A stretch of 64,000 nt of DNA from Porphyrobacter sp. AAP60 (lineage in GTDB: Bacteria > Pseudomonadota > Alphaproteobacteria > Sphingomonadales > Sphingomonadaceae): contig NZ_LJHV01000008.1 in the NCBI RefSeq assembly GCF_001296025.1, positions 663,935 through 727,934 on the forward strand. Direction: 5' to 3'. The stretch's first letter is position 1; the number at the start of each line of letters is the position of its first letter. The notes under the pieces were generated by a model. It was not told the origin of the DNA. It worked only from the letters and a program-made list of their open reading frames with translations, and ran no database searches. Below, one piece after another: positions 28,903-36,942 of this stretch. Position numbers and translations under genes: made by a program.

Positions 28903-30042
28903 GTGTCCCAGAAGGAAACCCCATTGGCCGAGATTCCAGTCATTATGGGTCAAGTTTTGTCTTCAGGAGTGAAGACTATCGTTGGCTCTGTGCGCTACAA
29001 GCACCTTCATGAGCGCCTCTTTACCCCCTGGCGTGATGCGCGAACCAAGCAGGGTTACCAGCGAAAGCCAGCTCAAGGTCGTATCTTAAAGTTGATGATG
29101 GAAATCCGCCGTGGGCGGGTCGATATTCCAACCGCTGTCCTTCTGAATGCTCGCCACGAGTCTTGGGACGCCGCGCTGGAAGAGCAGCCTGATGGCGACT
29201 GCAGTTCATTCGATCTCAGCGCCTACAAGGGTACCCTTTCTGTTGTTGATGGGCAGCATCGGCTAGCTGCATTCCGTGGCCTTATGGTCGAGGATCCTGA
29301 AAAATATGGAGATTTCAAGATCCAATTCGTCATGATGCTTGGTGCGGACGAGGGTCAAGAGCTTGAGCAATTCTACATCGTGAATTCTACCGCTAAGTCG
29401 GTGAAAACTGATTTGGCTTATGACCTACTTAAGCAACGCGCTGAGCATGACGGTAAAGTCATGACCGGTCTGATTGAATCAGGTCAAGATTGGAAGGTTG
29501 AAGCGCAGGCCATTACCGAAATGATGGCAGACAGCTCGGATATTTGGAGAAATCGAATCAGGTTAGCGAACGAGGATCGCGGCATAACCACGATACCAAG
29601 TGCCTCGTTCGTCACCTCGTTAAGGAAATTTCTAAATTACCCTCTTCTAAAGAACGTAGGAAGAGACAGGAAATTTCAGATTCTTGAAAGCTATTGGAGA
29701 GGAATTAGGTCAGCGATGCCTGATCCCTTCAAAGAGAATCAGAAGTACACCCTAATGAAGGGTATCGGCGTTTGGGCGATGCACGAGATTCTCCCTGAAA
29801 TTGCTGAATTGGTAAGATCAAATGGTGGATCACTCCTTGAGGATGATAACTATGCGGAGCTTTTGCAGCCGATGTTTGATCAACTGGATGGCGAAAACAA
29901 GGATGCAGAATTCGTGAAGGGAGCAGATTTCTGGCTCACCGCACCAAAAGGTGGGGCAGCCGGAAGCTACTCTTCATCGGCGGGGAAGCGAGTACTTATC
30001 TCGAAGCTGCTAAATGGTTTGCCTGATTTAGAGCTGGAATGA
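28903..30042 (+). CDS. Orphan DGQHR-domain protein (DndB-like)
   Basis: 379 residues with the signature VVDGQHRLAAFRGL, DGQHR at 116-120, followed by QFYIVNSTAKSV. This domain defines DndB/DptB-like proteins, including the transcriptional regulator of DNA phosphorothioation systems, and also stand-alone proteins of unknown role. No dndCDE or restriction gene is nearby. GC falls to about 43% in the 3' half, unlike the flanks, so transfer is likely. GTG 28903 is the first start after an in-frame stop; TTG 28924, behind AAGGAAA, is possible. DNA-related function is inferred from the family. Confidence 0.75.
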   Translation: MSQKETPLAEIPVIMGQVLSSGVKTIVGSVRYKHLHERLFTPWRDARTKQGYQRKPAQGRILKLMMEIRRGRVDIPTAVLLNARHESWDAALEEQPDGDCSSFDLSAYKGTLSVVDGQHRLAAFRGLMVEDPEKYGDFKIQFVMMLGADEGQELEQFYIVNSTAKSVKTDLAYDLLKQRAEHDGKVMTGLIESGQDWKVEAQAITEMMADSSDIWRNRIRLANEDRGITTIPSASFVTSLRKFLNYPLLKNVGRDRKFQILESYWRGIRSAMPDPFKENQKYTLMKGIGVWAMHEILPEIAELVRSNGGSLLEDDNYAELLQPMFDQLDGENKDAEFVKGADFWLTAPKGGAAGSYSSSAGKRVLISKLLNGLPDLELE

Positions 30043-30080
30043 CGAACGGGGGTGGGGCGGCGCAACACCCTTCCCCCCGC

Positions 30081-30154
30081 CCCGGGCTTGACCCGGGGCC
30101 CCGCTTCCTTCGGCGGCGGTGAAAGAAACAGCGGGATCCCGGGTCAAGCCCGGG
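30081..30154. repeat. REP-like inverted repeat, 25-bp arms
   Basis: Arm 30081-30105 (core CCCGGGCTTGACCCGGG) and arm 30130-30154 (core CCCGGGTCAAGCCCGGG) match over 25 bases with two mismatches, around a 24-nt loop. Sits just after the DGQHR gene. Palindromes with this core recur in alphaproteobacterial genomes, as far as I recall. Confidence 0.75.
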
Positions 30155-30199
30155 ACGGCGTGGGGGGTTAGGACGGCGAGAGGGTGGGGGTAGCGGCCC

Positions 30200-30328
30200 C
30201 TAACACCACGCCCGCCTCACCCCGCCCCATTGCTCGGCCAGCCCTTCGCGCACCAGCACTGCGCCTAAGCTCGCCCCGTCGCGCGTCACCAGCATCAGGC
30301 TGCGGCCCTGCTTTCTCTCGCTGAACTT
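30200..30328 (-). pseudogene. C-terminal remnant of a thermonuclease (SNase-like) gene
   Basis: The last 42 codons of this frame read like the end of a staphylococcal-nuclease-type protein: GRSLMLVTRDGASLGAVLV, REGLAEQW and the terminal RRAWC. Upstream of this the frame runs into the palindromic element at 30341-30447 and then into unrelated sequence, so the catalytic N-terminal part is missing. A decayed gene cut at or near an element boundary is the simplest reading. The identification rests on a short stretch. Confidence 0.5.
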
Positions 30329-30340
30329 GCGCTTTGACGC

Positions 30341-30447
30341 GCCCACCCCCGACCGCTGTGGCTGCGCCACACCTGCGGTTCCCCGCAAGCGGGAGGGGAG
30401 AAGTGAGCGCGTCCCCCTCCCGCTTGCGGGAGGGGTTAGGGGTGGGC
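30341..30447. repeat. Palindromic element A (GCCCACCCC ... GGGGTGGGC)
   Basis: Bounded by GCCCACCCC (30341) and GGGGTGGGC (30447). Inside are CCCCGCAAGCGGGAGGGG (30381-30398) and its inverse within 30414-30447. The right arm matches the right arm of element B at 32 of 34 positions. The left arm is interrupted by about 31 unrelated bases. It abuts the thermonuclease remnant. Confidence 0.8.
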
Positions 30448-30512
30448 GCGGAGCCACTGTGTTCAGGGCCCTTGACCAGACCCCTCGGCGAAGGCCCAAC
30501 CCGCTGCGACTA

Positions 30513-30596
30513 GGCGGCAAAGCCGCCAAGTCTCGCTCCCTTCCCGCAGGCGGGAAGGGTATCAGTACGACCCGACCCCTCCCGCAGGCGGTAGGG
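30513..30596. repeat. Degenerate palindromes beside the DUF559 stop
   Basis: Three short palindromes in a row: GGCGGC-AAA-GCCGCC (30513-30527), CCCTTCCCGC-AG-GCGGGAAGGG (30538-30559), and a decayed relative of the element A/B core (30576-30596), which ends 4 bases before the DUF559 stop codon. Confidence 0.7.
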
Positions 30597-30600
30597 TTGA

Positions 30601-30969
30601 TCAGCGCTCCCCATTCAGCCTCCGCAGCCGCTCCACCTCGGTGCGGATCGCGGTCACCACGCCTTCGACGTTCCCATGCACATCGGCATTGGCGAAGCGC
30701 AGCACGGTGAAGCCCTGCTGCGCCATCCACGCATCACGCGCCACGTCCCGTTCCGGCGCGATATCGTGGCTGTGGCCGTCAAGCTCGATCACCAGTGCCA
30801 GATCGCGGCACAGGAAATCGGCGAAGTACGGGCCGAGGGGCAACTGGCGGCTGAACTTTGCGCCCATCTGGCTGCGGGATAGGAGCGCCCACAAGGCACG
30901 CTCCGCCGGGGTTGCCTCGCGCCGCAGCGACCGGGCGCGGGCGGTGTTGCGGGGTGTCGAGTCAGGCAT
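30601..30969 (-). CDS. DUF559 endonuclease-domain protein (Vsr/PD-(D/E)XK-like)
   Basis: 122 residues. The pattern LRREATPAERALWALL, then FSRQLPLGPYFADFLC, LALVIELDGHSHD and GFTVLRFANADVHGN matches DUF559, a Vsr-like nuclease fold; the likely active-site acidic residues are the D in YFADF and E/D in VIELDG. Such proteins are common and lack a proven substrate. The gene stands alone and is bracketed by related palindromes (30341-30596 and 31010-31097), suggesting it travels or co-evolves with them. Confidence 0.85.
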   Translation of the reverse strand: MPDSTPRNTARARSLRREATPAERALWALLSRSQMGAKFSRQLPLGPYFADFLCRDLALVIELDGHSHDIAPERDVARDAWMAQQGFTVLRFANADVHGNVEGVVTAIRTEVERLRRLNGER

Positions 30970-31009
30970 CGAATGAAATTATCGTAAATCAGCGGGTTGA
31001 ACAAGACAG

Positions 31010-31097
31010 GCCCACCCCTAACCCCTCCCGCAAGCGGGAGGGGGACTGAGTGGCGCTGATACTCCCCTCCCGCTTGCGGGAGGGGCTGGGGGTGGGC
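31010..31097. repeat. Palindromic element B, 34-bp arms
   Basis: Arm 31010-31043 and arm 31064-31097 are inverse copies with two mismatches, around a 20-base centre. Each arm also contains its own palindrome, CCCTCCCGC-AA-GCGGGAGGG or its inverse. Both ends carry GCCCACCCC/GGGGTGGGC as in element A. It lies 41 bases upstream of the DUF559 start and ends 22 bases before the stop of the next minus-strand gene. Confidence 0.85.
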
Positions 31098-31119
31098 ACG
31101 TCACAGCCCCCCTATCCTT

Positions 31120-31773
31120 TCACCACCCCCAAGCGGGCGGCGGCAGGGCGACCGGCTGGGTCAGATCAAACTCCACGCGGAAATTGCGTTCTGCCGGCGC
31201 GCCGCCTGCGACCGTGCGGCGCAGTTGGTAGATATAGGCTGCGTCCGGCGTGCCGGCGGGATCGACCGTGACCGACCAGACATTGGTGACAGAAGCCGTC
31301 AGCCCCTCGCGCCGGAACATGGCGATGCTCTCTGCGTCCACGGGGAAGTCCTGCGTGCGGGCGGTGCCGGGGGCGGCGGTGTCTCCGCCGTAGAAGGTGA
31401 CGGGATCGGCGGAGCCGTCTTCATGGCGGTGATCGTGCTTTAGGCGCAGAGCGCCGCCGGTGGTGCGGGTGATCAGCCAGGTGCGCGACCGGTCCCACGA
31501 TCCGTCGGCGGTCTGGATGTGGAACGGCACGGCGATGCGCGCCTCGCTGCAATCGGTCACGGCCATCACCATGGCTTTGCCGGCCAGATCGGCGTCGGCG
31601 GCGTCAGCGGTGGTCAGGCGTCCGGCATAGGCCTTGCCGCAATGGCTGGAGAGCGCGGCCCAGAAGGCGTCCTGCGGGTCGGCTTGTGATTGCGGCGTTG
31701 TGCAGCCGGGCAGCAACAGGGCGGCGGCAAGCAGGGCGTAGCGGGCGGGCGAGATGGGTGCGGATGTGATCAT
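31120..31773 (-). CDS. Lipoprotein of unknown function
   Basis: 217 residues. Lipobox LPGC places the acylated cysteine at 24; the mature part has two cysteines (SSHCGKAYAG, VTDCSEARIA) in a pattern seen in many uncharacterised sphingomonad lipoproteins, then a beta-rich region with LRLKHDHRHEDGS and YIYQLRRTV. Probably attached to the outer membrane, facing the periplasm. No enzymatic motif is visible. The 212-base gap upstream holds the AGACCCC repeats. Confidence 0.75.
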   Translation of the reverse strand: MITSAPISPARYALLAAALLLPGCTTPQSQADPQDAFWAALSSHCGKAYAGRLTTADAADADLAGKAMVMAVTDCSEARIAVPFHIQTADGSWDRSRTWLITRTTGGALRLKHDHRHEDGSADPVTFYGGDTAAPGTARTQDFPVDAESIAMFRREGLTASVTNVWSVTVDPAGTPDAAYIYQLRRTVAGGAPAERNFRVEFDLTQPVALPPPAWGW

Positions 31774-31933
31774 GGCGGGCGGTGTAGCGCAGTTTCCTAA
31801 TGCCTGCGAGCCAGCTAAAACGGGCCCGCAAACCGATTGGCCGGCGGTTTTTCGCGCAAAAATCGCGCCGGGAACACGAAAACACAGCCAATTCAGAAAC
31901 TTGATCGCGGCGGACGCGATTTTAGGCCGGTTT

Positions 31934-31990
31934 AGACCCCCTCCAGACCCCGGTTAGACCCCGCCAGGTGCGCCCTAGACCTCCTCTAGG
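31934..31990. repeat. Helically phased AGACCCC direct repeats with an overlapping palindrome
   Basis: AGACCCC starts at 31934, 31945 and 31956, exactly 11 bases apart, and a variant AGACCTC starts at 31977 (21 bases further). CCTAGA-CCTCC-TCTAGG (31974-31990) is a perfect inverted repeat that overlaps the stop codon of the 54-residue gene. They lie 160-215 bases upstream of the lipoprotein gene, so could be regulator sites for it. No protein-coding gene is seen between 31774 and 31985. Confidence 0.6.
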
Positions 31991-32150
31991 TCGCGCCAGG
32001 TTCGGTGTCGGTGCTGCGGGGATTGGAGCGTCGGTCGGTGCCCGAACGGCGCTCCCCCTTGCGGCGATCGGGGCCGTCAAACGGTTGTTGTGCTTGCCGC
32101 CGATCATCCTGCCGCCGGCCATCGGAGCCGGACTTTGTCTCGTCACTCAT
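31986..32150 (-). CDS. 54-residue highly charged protein
   Basis: Reads MSDETKSGSDGRRQDDRRQ and later PFDGPDRRKGERRSGTDRR. The repeated DRR/ERR triplets are typical of short, probably disordered proteins that I recall from sphingomonads; function is unknown to me. ATG 32150 has only a weak GGA-type site. Basic and acidic residues alternate, which could suit nucleic-acid or protein binding, but that is a guess. Confidence 0.55.
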   Translation of the reverse strand: MSDETKSGSDGRRQDDRRQAQQPFDGPDRRKGERRSGTDRRSNPRSTDTEPGAT

Positions 32151-32350
32151 GCTCACATCCAACTGAAGCGGCGCCCGGTTTTGCCGGTGTCTGCCGATGC
32201 CGAGGCGGTTATAGCCTCATGCGACTGGACGGCGATTTACCACCCATCTGCGCAATTGCCTAATTTCACGCGCGGCCGCCGCAGCAAGCCGCTTGGCCCG
32301 GCGCGCAAGGGACGCTAGGGCGCGCAGGCGACCAGCGGAATGGAACACCC

Positions 32351-33262
32351 GTGACTGACAAGATTGATCACCCCCGCGCCGAAGCGCTCGACGTATCCAA
32401 GGCCGAAGTGCTGATCGAGGCGCTGCCCTATTTCCAGCGCTATGCCGGGCGCACTTTTGTGGTGAAATATGGCGGCCACGCGATGGGCGACGCGCAAGCC
32501 GCGCGCGATTTTGCCGAGGATATCGTGCTGCTGAAAGCGGTCGGGATCAACCCGGTGGTGGTGCATGGCGGCGGGCCGCAGATCGGCCAGATGCTGGCCC
32601 GGCTGGGCGTGGAAAGCACCTTCGTCGACGGGTTGCGGGTGACGGACGAGGCCACCGCAAAGATCGCGGAAATGGTGCTTTCGGGCGGGATCAACAAGGA
32701 ACTGGTCAGCTGGATCGCGGCGGCTGGCGGCAAGGCGATCGGCATCTCGGGCAAGGATGGCGGGCTTGTGAAAGCGCGCAAGGTCACCCGCACCACCCGC
32801 GATCCTGATAGCAATATCGAACAGGTGATCGATCTCGGCTTCGTGGGCGAACCGGCGATGGTCGATACCAGCGTTATCGACACTGCGGTGGCCGCAGGCA
32901 TGATCCCGGTGATCGCCCCGATCGCGCCCGGTGCGGACGGGGCGACCTACAATATCAACGCCGATACCATGGCGGGCGCGATTGCTGCGGCGCTGGGGGC
33001 TGCGCGGCTGTTCCTGCTGACAGACGTTCAGGGCGTGCTGGACGGCGATGGCAAGCTGCTGACCGATCTCACCCCCGCCGATATCTCCAAGCTGCGTGAA
33101 GATGGCGTGATCCGCGGCGGCATGGTGCCCAAGCTGGAAACCTGCGTCACCGCGGTGCAATCGGGCTGCGAGGCGGCGGTTGTGCTCGATGGACGAGTGG
33201 GCCACGCGATGTTGCTCGAATTCTTCACCGCGCGCGGGGCTGGCACACTGGTTCGCGCATAA
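32351..33262 (+). CDS. argB: Acetylglutamate kinase
   Basis: Phosphorylates N-acetyl-L-glutamate, the second step of arginine synthesis. 303 residues with the amino-acid-kinase motifs [23 protein letters not shown], the N-acetylglutamate-binding region, and [17 protein letters not shown] near the nucleotide site. The N-terminal extension before FVVKYGG is typical of the arginine-sensitive hexameric type, suggesting feedback inhibition. Start GTG 32351. No other arg gene is adjacent. Confidence 0.95.
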   Translation: MTDKIDHPRAEALDVSKAEVLIEALPYFQRYAGRTFVVKYGGHAMGDAQAARDFAEDIVLLKAVGINPVVVHGGGPQIGQMLARLGVESTFVDGLRVTDEATAKIAEMVLSGGINKELVSWIAAAGGKAIGISGKDGGLVKARKVTRTTRDPDSNIEQVIDLGFVGEPAMVDTSVIDTAVAAGMIPVIAPIAPGADGATYNINADTMAGAIAAALGAARLFLLTDVQGVLDGDGKLLTDLTPADISKLREDGVIRGGMVPKLETCVTAVQSGCEAAVVLDGRVGHAMLLEFFTARGAGTLVRA

Positions 33263-33379
33263 GGCGACCTGCGGGAACACAATTGTGGCGCGAGGCGTAT
33301 TAACACGCTAATACGCCTCCGAGGGACATCACAGAAGGCATGGCTGCGGCCGGCGCTTCGTCAAGGGAAATGAAAGACC

Positions 33380-33673
33380 ATGCCGGCAGTTGCAGTACTC
33401 GTCGATATTCTGGTGATGATCACCAATGTGCTGGTGATGCTGATCATCGTGCAGTTCGTGATCGGATTGCTGTTCGCCTTCAACGTGGTGAGCCCCAGCA
33501 ATGAATTTCTCCGGCAGGTTTACGATTCGATCAACCGCCTGCTGGAACCGGTGCTGCGGCCCATCCGCAACATCATGCCTGCCACCGGTGCGATCGATTT
33601 CTCGCCACTGGTGCTGATCATCGGGCTGCAGGTGCTGATCCGGGTGTTGATGGGCGTGGCGGGGGCTTATTGA
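33380..33673 (+). CDS. YggT family membrane protein
   Basis: 97-residue protein with two hydrophobic segments and the YggT motif [18 protein letters not shown] followed by [14 protein letters not shown]. YggT proteins are small inner-membrane proteins linked in various bacteria to cell division, osmotic tolerance or plastid-like complex assembly; the biochemical role is open. Good ribosome site AAGGGAA. Its stop overlaps the folD start (TGATG), so they are translated together. Confidence 0.88.
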   Translation: MPAVAVLVDILVMITNVLVMLIIVQFVIGLLFAFNVVSPSNEFLRQVYDSINRLLEPVLRPIRNIMPATGAIDFSPLVLIIGLQVLIRVLMGVAGAY

Positions 33674-34581
33674 TGCTGGCCGCGACGTCCGGTGCTGAAC
33701 TGATCGACGGCAAGGCCTTTGCCGAAGCCTTGCGCGCCCGTATCGGGGAACGCGCTGCCGCCTTTGCGCAATATGCCGGGCGGCGACCGGGTCTGGCGGT
33801 GGTGCTGGTAGGCGAAGACCCGGCCAGCCAGGTCTATGTCGGCGCGAAAGCCAAGGCCTGCGAGGCCGCCGGGATTGCCAGTTTCGAACACCGCCTGTCC
33901 GCCGATACCAGCGAGGCGGCGCTGCTTTCGCTGGTTGAGCGGCTCAATCAGGACGAGGCGGTTGACGGCATTCTGGTGCAGATGCCGCTGCCGCAAGGAT
34001 TGGACGAACAGGCGATCATCGCCGCGATCAATCCCGACAAGGATGTCGATGGCTTCCACGTAATCAACGCCGGGCGGCTGAGCGTGGGGCAGGAAGGCTT
34101 CATCCCCTGCACGCCGCTGGGCTGCATGATGCTGCTGAAAGACCGGCTGGGTGATCTTTCGGGGCTGGATGCGGTAGTGATCGGGCGATCGAACATTGTC
34201 GGCAAGCCGATGGCCCAGCTGCTGGTGGATGCCAATGCCACTGTTACCATCGCGCATAGCCGCACGAAGAACCTCGCCGATATCGTGCGCCGCGCTGATA
34301 TTGTGGTTGCGGCGGTGGGCCGTCCGGAGATGATCCGGGGTGACTGGATCAAGCCGGGCGCCACGGTGATCGATGTCGGCATCAACCGCCTGCCACCCGA
34401 AGAGGGCAAGGAGCGCGGCCGGCTGGTCGGCGATGTTGCCTTTGCCGAAAGCCGCGATGTCGCTGGCGCTATCACGCCGGTGCCAGGCGGGGTCGGCCCG
34501 ATGACGATTGCCGTGCTGCTCCGCAACACGCTGGTCGCAGCTCATCACCATGCGGGAATGCCCGTGCCCGAGGGGCTGTGA
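33673..34581 (+). CDS. folD: Bifunctional methylenetetrahydrofolate dehydrogenase/cyclohydrolase
   Basis: Interconverts 5,10-methylene-, methenyl- and 10-formyl-tetrahydrofolate. 302 residues; catalytic segment [16 protein letters not shown] (with the conserved lysine), [11 protein letters not shown], the NADP site [17 protein letters not shown] and the terminal [17 protein letters not shown] are all present. Start ATG 33673 overlaps the yggT stop by one base, and the stop overlaps the next start in the same way. Confidence 0.96.
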   Translation: MLAATSGAELIDGKAFAEALRARIGERAAAFAQYAGRRPGLAVVLVGEDPASQVYVGAKAKACEAAGIASFEHRLSADTSEAALLSLVERLNQDEAVDGILVQMPLPQGLDEQAIIAAINPDKDVDGFHVINAGRLSVGQEGFIPCTPLGCMMLLKDRLGDLSGLDAVVIGRSNIVGKPMAQLLVDANATVTIAHSRTKNLADIVRRADIVVAAVGRPEMIRGDWIKPGATVIDVGINRLPPEEGKERGRLVGDVAFAESRDVAGAITPVPGGVGPMTIAVLLRNTLVAAHHHAGMPVPEGL

Positions 34582-35345
34582 TGCGCGCCGCCCCCTTCCT
34601 GATGCTGGGGGCGCTCGCGGTTACGCTTGCGGCTTGCGCCAGCGGTCAACGCACGCCGGGGCCGCCGCGTGCGGTAATCAACCGCGCGCTGGCCAATGCG
34701 CCAGGCGCTGCGCAGCCGAGCACGATTGTCGCCGTTGAAATCGCCTTTGCCCGCGCCGCGCGCGAACGCGGGCAGTGGACCGCCTTCCGCGAGTTCGCCG
34801 CGCCGGGCGCGCTGCTGCACGGCAAGAACGGGCCATTCGCGATCGAGCCCTGGCTGGCAACCCAGACCGATCCGCCTGTCGCCGTGCAATGGCAAACCCG
34901 CGCCGTGGCGATCAGCTGCGATGGCGCTGTGGCGATGACCCAGGGCCGCCTCACTACGCCCGAAGGCAAGGTCGGCAATTTCGTGACCGTGTGGGAACGG
35001 CAAGGTAACGGCGAATATCGCTATGTCTTCGATGCGGGCGGACTGGATGTGCCGCAACCGCCGCCGCGCCCCCCGGTGGAGGATGGCAACATCGTTGTCA
35101 CCGCAATCGATTCCGTGAAGGGCATGGTCGCATCCTGCCCGCGCGGTGGGGCTGCCATTCCGCCGCCGCCGCCGATCCCGCTGGGCGAGGATGGCAAGGC
35201 CGATGCCCGCCTGTCGCGCGATGGAACCTTGCGTTGGCGCTGGGAACATCGGGACGATGGCACCCGCTATGCCACGGCCGACTATTTCTACGAGGGCCGG
35301 TGGCTGACCGCTTTCGAACAAAGTCTTGCGCCGGGTAGCGAATGA
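34581..35345 (+). CDS. Lipoprotein with NTF2/DUF4440-like region
   Basis: 254 residues; lipobox LAAC with acyl cysteine 19. The mature part (about residues 40-150) has the helix-then-strands look of NTF2-like proteins (FARAARERGQWTAFREFAAP, VTVWERQGNGEYRYVFDAG), followed by a proline-rich linker and a second beta-rich segment ending AFEQSLAPG. No catalytic motif seen. Coupled to folD by a TGATG overlap, third gene of the yggT-folD operon. Confidence 0.75.
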   Translation: MRAAPFLMLGALAVTLAACASGQRTPGPPRAVINRALANAPGAAQPSTIVAVEIAFARAARERGQWTAFREFAAPGALLHGKNGPFAIEPWLATQTDPPVAVQWQTRAVAISCDGAVAMTQGRLTTPEGKVGNFVTVWERQGNGEYRYVFDAGGLDVPQPPPRPPVEDGNIVVTAIDSVKGMVASCPRGGAAIPPPPPIPLGEDGKADARLSRDGTLRWRWEHRDDGTRYATADYFYEGRWLTAFEQSLAPGSE

Positions 35346-35361
35346 TGTTGAACGCCGGGCT

Positions 35362-35988
35362 GTGTTGACCGAACTTTTCATCTCCGCTTTCATCACCCTG
35401 TTTGTGGTGATTGACCCGCCGGGGTGTGCGCCGATCTATGCCGGTCTCACCAAGGGGGCGAGTGCCGCGCAGGCGCGCAGCATGGCGCTGCGGGCGACAT
35501 TTATCGCGGCGATCATCCTGCTGATCTTTGCGCTGTTCGGGCAGCAATTGCTCGGCGCGCTGCATATTGCGCTCGACAGCTTTCGCATTGCGGGTGGGCT
35601 GATGCTGTTCTTCATCGCTTTTGACATGGTGTTCGAAAAGCGCACCCAGCGGCGTGAGGAGCGGGCCGAGAAAATCGCGGCCACGCCCGAAATCGAGGAT
35701 GTGTCGGTATTCCCGATGGCGATGCCGATGCTAGCCGGGCCGGGCGCGATCGCGGCGGTGATGCTGTTGATGAACGAGGCTGATGGCTGGCCGCAGATGC
35801 TTGAAGTTCTCGGTGCGCTTGCTGCCGTGCTGGCGATTACGGCTGGCGCGCTGGTTGCGGCCGGGCCGCTGATCCGGCTGCTCGGCGACAAGGTCGAAGC
35901 CGTCATCACCCGCCTGCTGGGCGTGTTGCTGGCCGCGCTCGCCGCCCAATATGTGATCGACGGGTTGAAAGGCAGCTTCGGGATTTAG
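35362..35988 (+). CDS. MarC family integral membrane protein
   Basis: About 208 residues with six hydrophobic segments; FVVIDPPGCAPIYAGLT near the N-terminus and FPMAMPMLAGPGAIAAVML in the middle are the paired MarC/UPF0056 signatures. Despite the name, the family is not known to confer drug resistance; its role is unknown. Start GTG 35362 (TTG 35365 also possible). The stop overlaps that of motB on the other strand. Confidence 0.85.
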   Translation: MLTELFISAFITLFVVIDPPGCAPIYAGLTKGASAAQARSMALRATFIAAIILLIFALFGQQLLGALHIALDSFRIAGGLMLFFIAFDMVFEKRTQRREERAEKIAATPEIEDVSVFPMAMPMLAGPGAIAAVMLLMNEADGWPQMLEVLGALAAVLAITAGALVAAGPLIRLLGDKVEAVITRLLGVLLAALAAQYVIDGLKGSFGI

Positions 35989-36941
35989 CTTCCGGGCACG
36001 CCCTGCTTTTCGACCGGCAGCGACAAGCTCTTGCCGGCTGGCCCGATGCGTTCGGGCTTCGCTGCGCCCCGCCCGTCGAGCAGCAGCAGCGAGATGCGGC
36101 GGTTGCGCGGATCGGCGGGATTGTCGGTGACGAGCGGTTCGGTATCGGCCACCCCTTCGATCCGGGCGATGCGTTTCTGCGTCACCCCGCCCAGCACCAG
36201 CGCCTGACGGGTGGCCTCGGCCCGGCCAGTGGAAAGCGACCAGTTATTGGCCCCGACACCGCTGCGCCACGGCAGCGAATCAGTGTGGCCGCGAAGGATC
36301 AGCGGAGCGTTTTCATCTTTCAGTGTTTCGGCCATCACCTCCAGCAGCCCGCGCGCATCCTTGGTCAGGATCGTGGTGCCGAGTTCGAACATCGAGAAAT
36401 CGGCGTCGTCCATGAGGTCGATGCGGATACCTTCGGGCGCGCGCATCACCCGGACTTGCCGGGCAAGGTGCGATAGCTGGCGGCGCTGGACGAGCTTCTT
36501 CTCGATCTTGTCGCGCAGTTCCTTCAGCTTTTCGGCATCGAGTTCGCCGCGTCCCCCGCCTTCGACCGGGCCGCCAGTCACGCCGCGGGGAATGGTGATC
36601 GCCTTCGTGCCGGTCTGGCCCATGGCGTTGGGGTAGTTGTCCGCGTCGGTGATCGACGATCCGCCCAGCAGCCCGTCCGATCCGGCGCTTTCCTTGCGCA
36701 TCTTCACCAGCGTGGGAGTGAAGTAATCGGCGATGCCCTTGCGTTGCTTTTCTTCGGTTGCGCCCAGCAGCCACAAGAGCAGGAAGAACGCCATCATCGC
36801 GGTCACGAAATCGGCATAGGCAACCTTCCACGCGCCGCCATGGTGGCCGCCTTCGACGATGGTGATCTTCTTGACGATGATCGGCGCGAGGGCTGCGGCG
36901 GCCGCGCCTTCGCCCGATTGGGTCGGATCGGATAGCGCCAC
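35985..36941 (-). CDS. motB: Flagellar motor stator protein MotB
   Basis: 318 residues: one membrane helix with the proton-binding D44 in VAYADFVTAMMAFFLLLWLL, a plug/linker region, and a C-terminal OmpA-like peptidoglycan-binding domain (LRGHTDSLPWRSG, NNWSLSTGRAEATRQAL, NRRISLLLL). Binds the cell wall and forms the ion channel with MotA. Starts GTG 36941, one base after the motA stop codon. Its own stop overlaps that of marC. Confidence 0.94.
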   Translation of the reverse strand: MALSDPTQSGEGAAAAALAPIIVKKITIVEGGHHGGAWKVAYADFVTAMMAFFLLLWLLGATEEKQRKGIADYFTPTLVKMRKESAGSDGLLGGSSITDADNYPNAMGQTGTKAITIPRGVTGGPVEGGGRGELDAEKLKELRDKIEKKLVQRRQLSHLARQVRVMRAPEGIRIDLMDDADFSMFELGTTILTKDARGLLEVMAETLKDENAPLILRGHTDSLPWRSGVGANNWSLSTGRAEATRQALVLGGVTQKRIARIEGVADTEPLVTDNPADPRNRRISLLLLDGRGAAKPERIGPAGKSLSLPVEKQGVPGS

Positions 36942-36942
36942 C

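Noticed and set aside
28797..29012. Short plus-strand frame overlapping the DGQHR start, taken as a possible frameshifted N-terminus
   Set aside because: It does not resemble the family, and the DGQHR frame has its own start after an in-frame stop.
30413..31097. CRISPR-like array formed by the repeated CCCTCCCGC blocks
   Set aside because: Copies are inverted and unevenly spaced, with a gene in between, and no spacers of constant length.
31968..32318. 116-codon plus-strand frame in the repeat region
   Set aside because: Pro/Ala/Arg-rich shadow of the 54-residue minus-strand gene; no ribosome site or family.
33273..33297. EcfG-type stress promoter (GGAAC ... GTA) before yggT
   Set aside because: Spacing and -10 sequence fit only loosely; no EcfG gene is in view.
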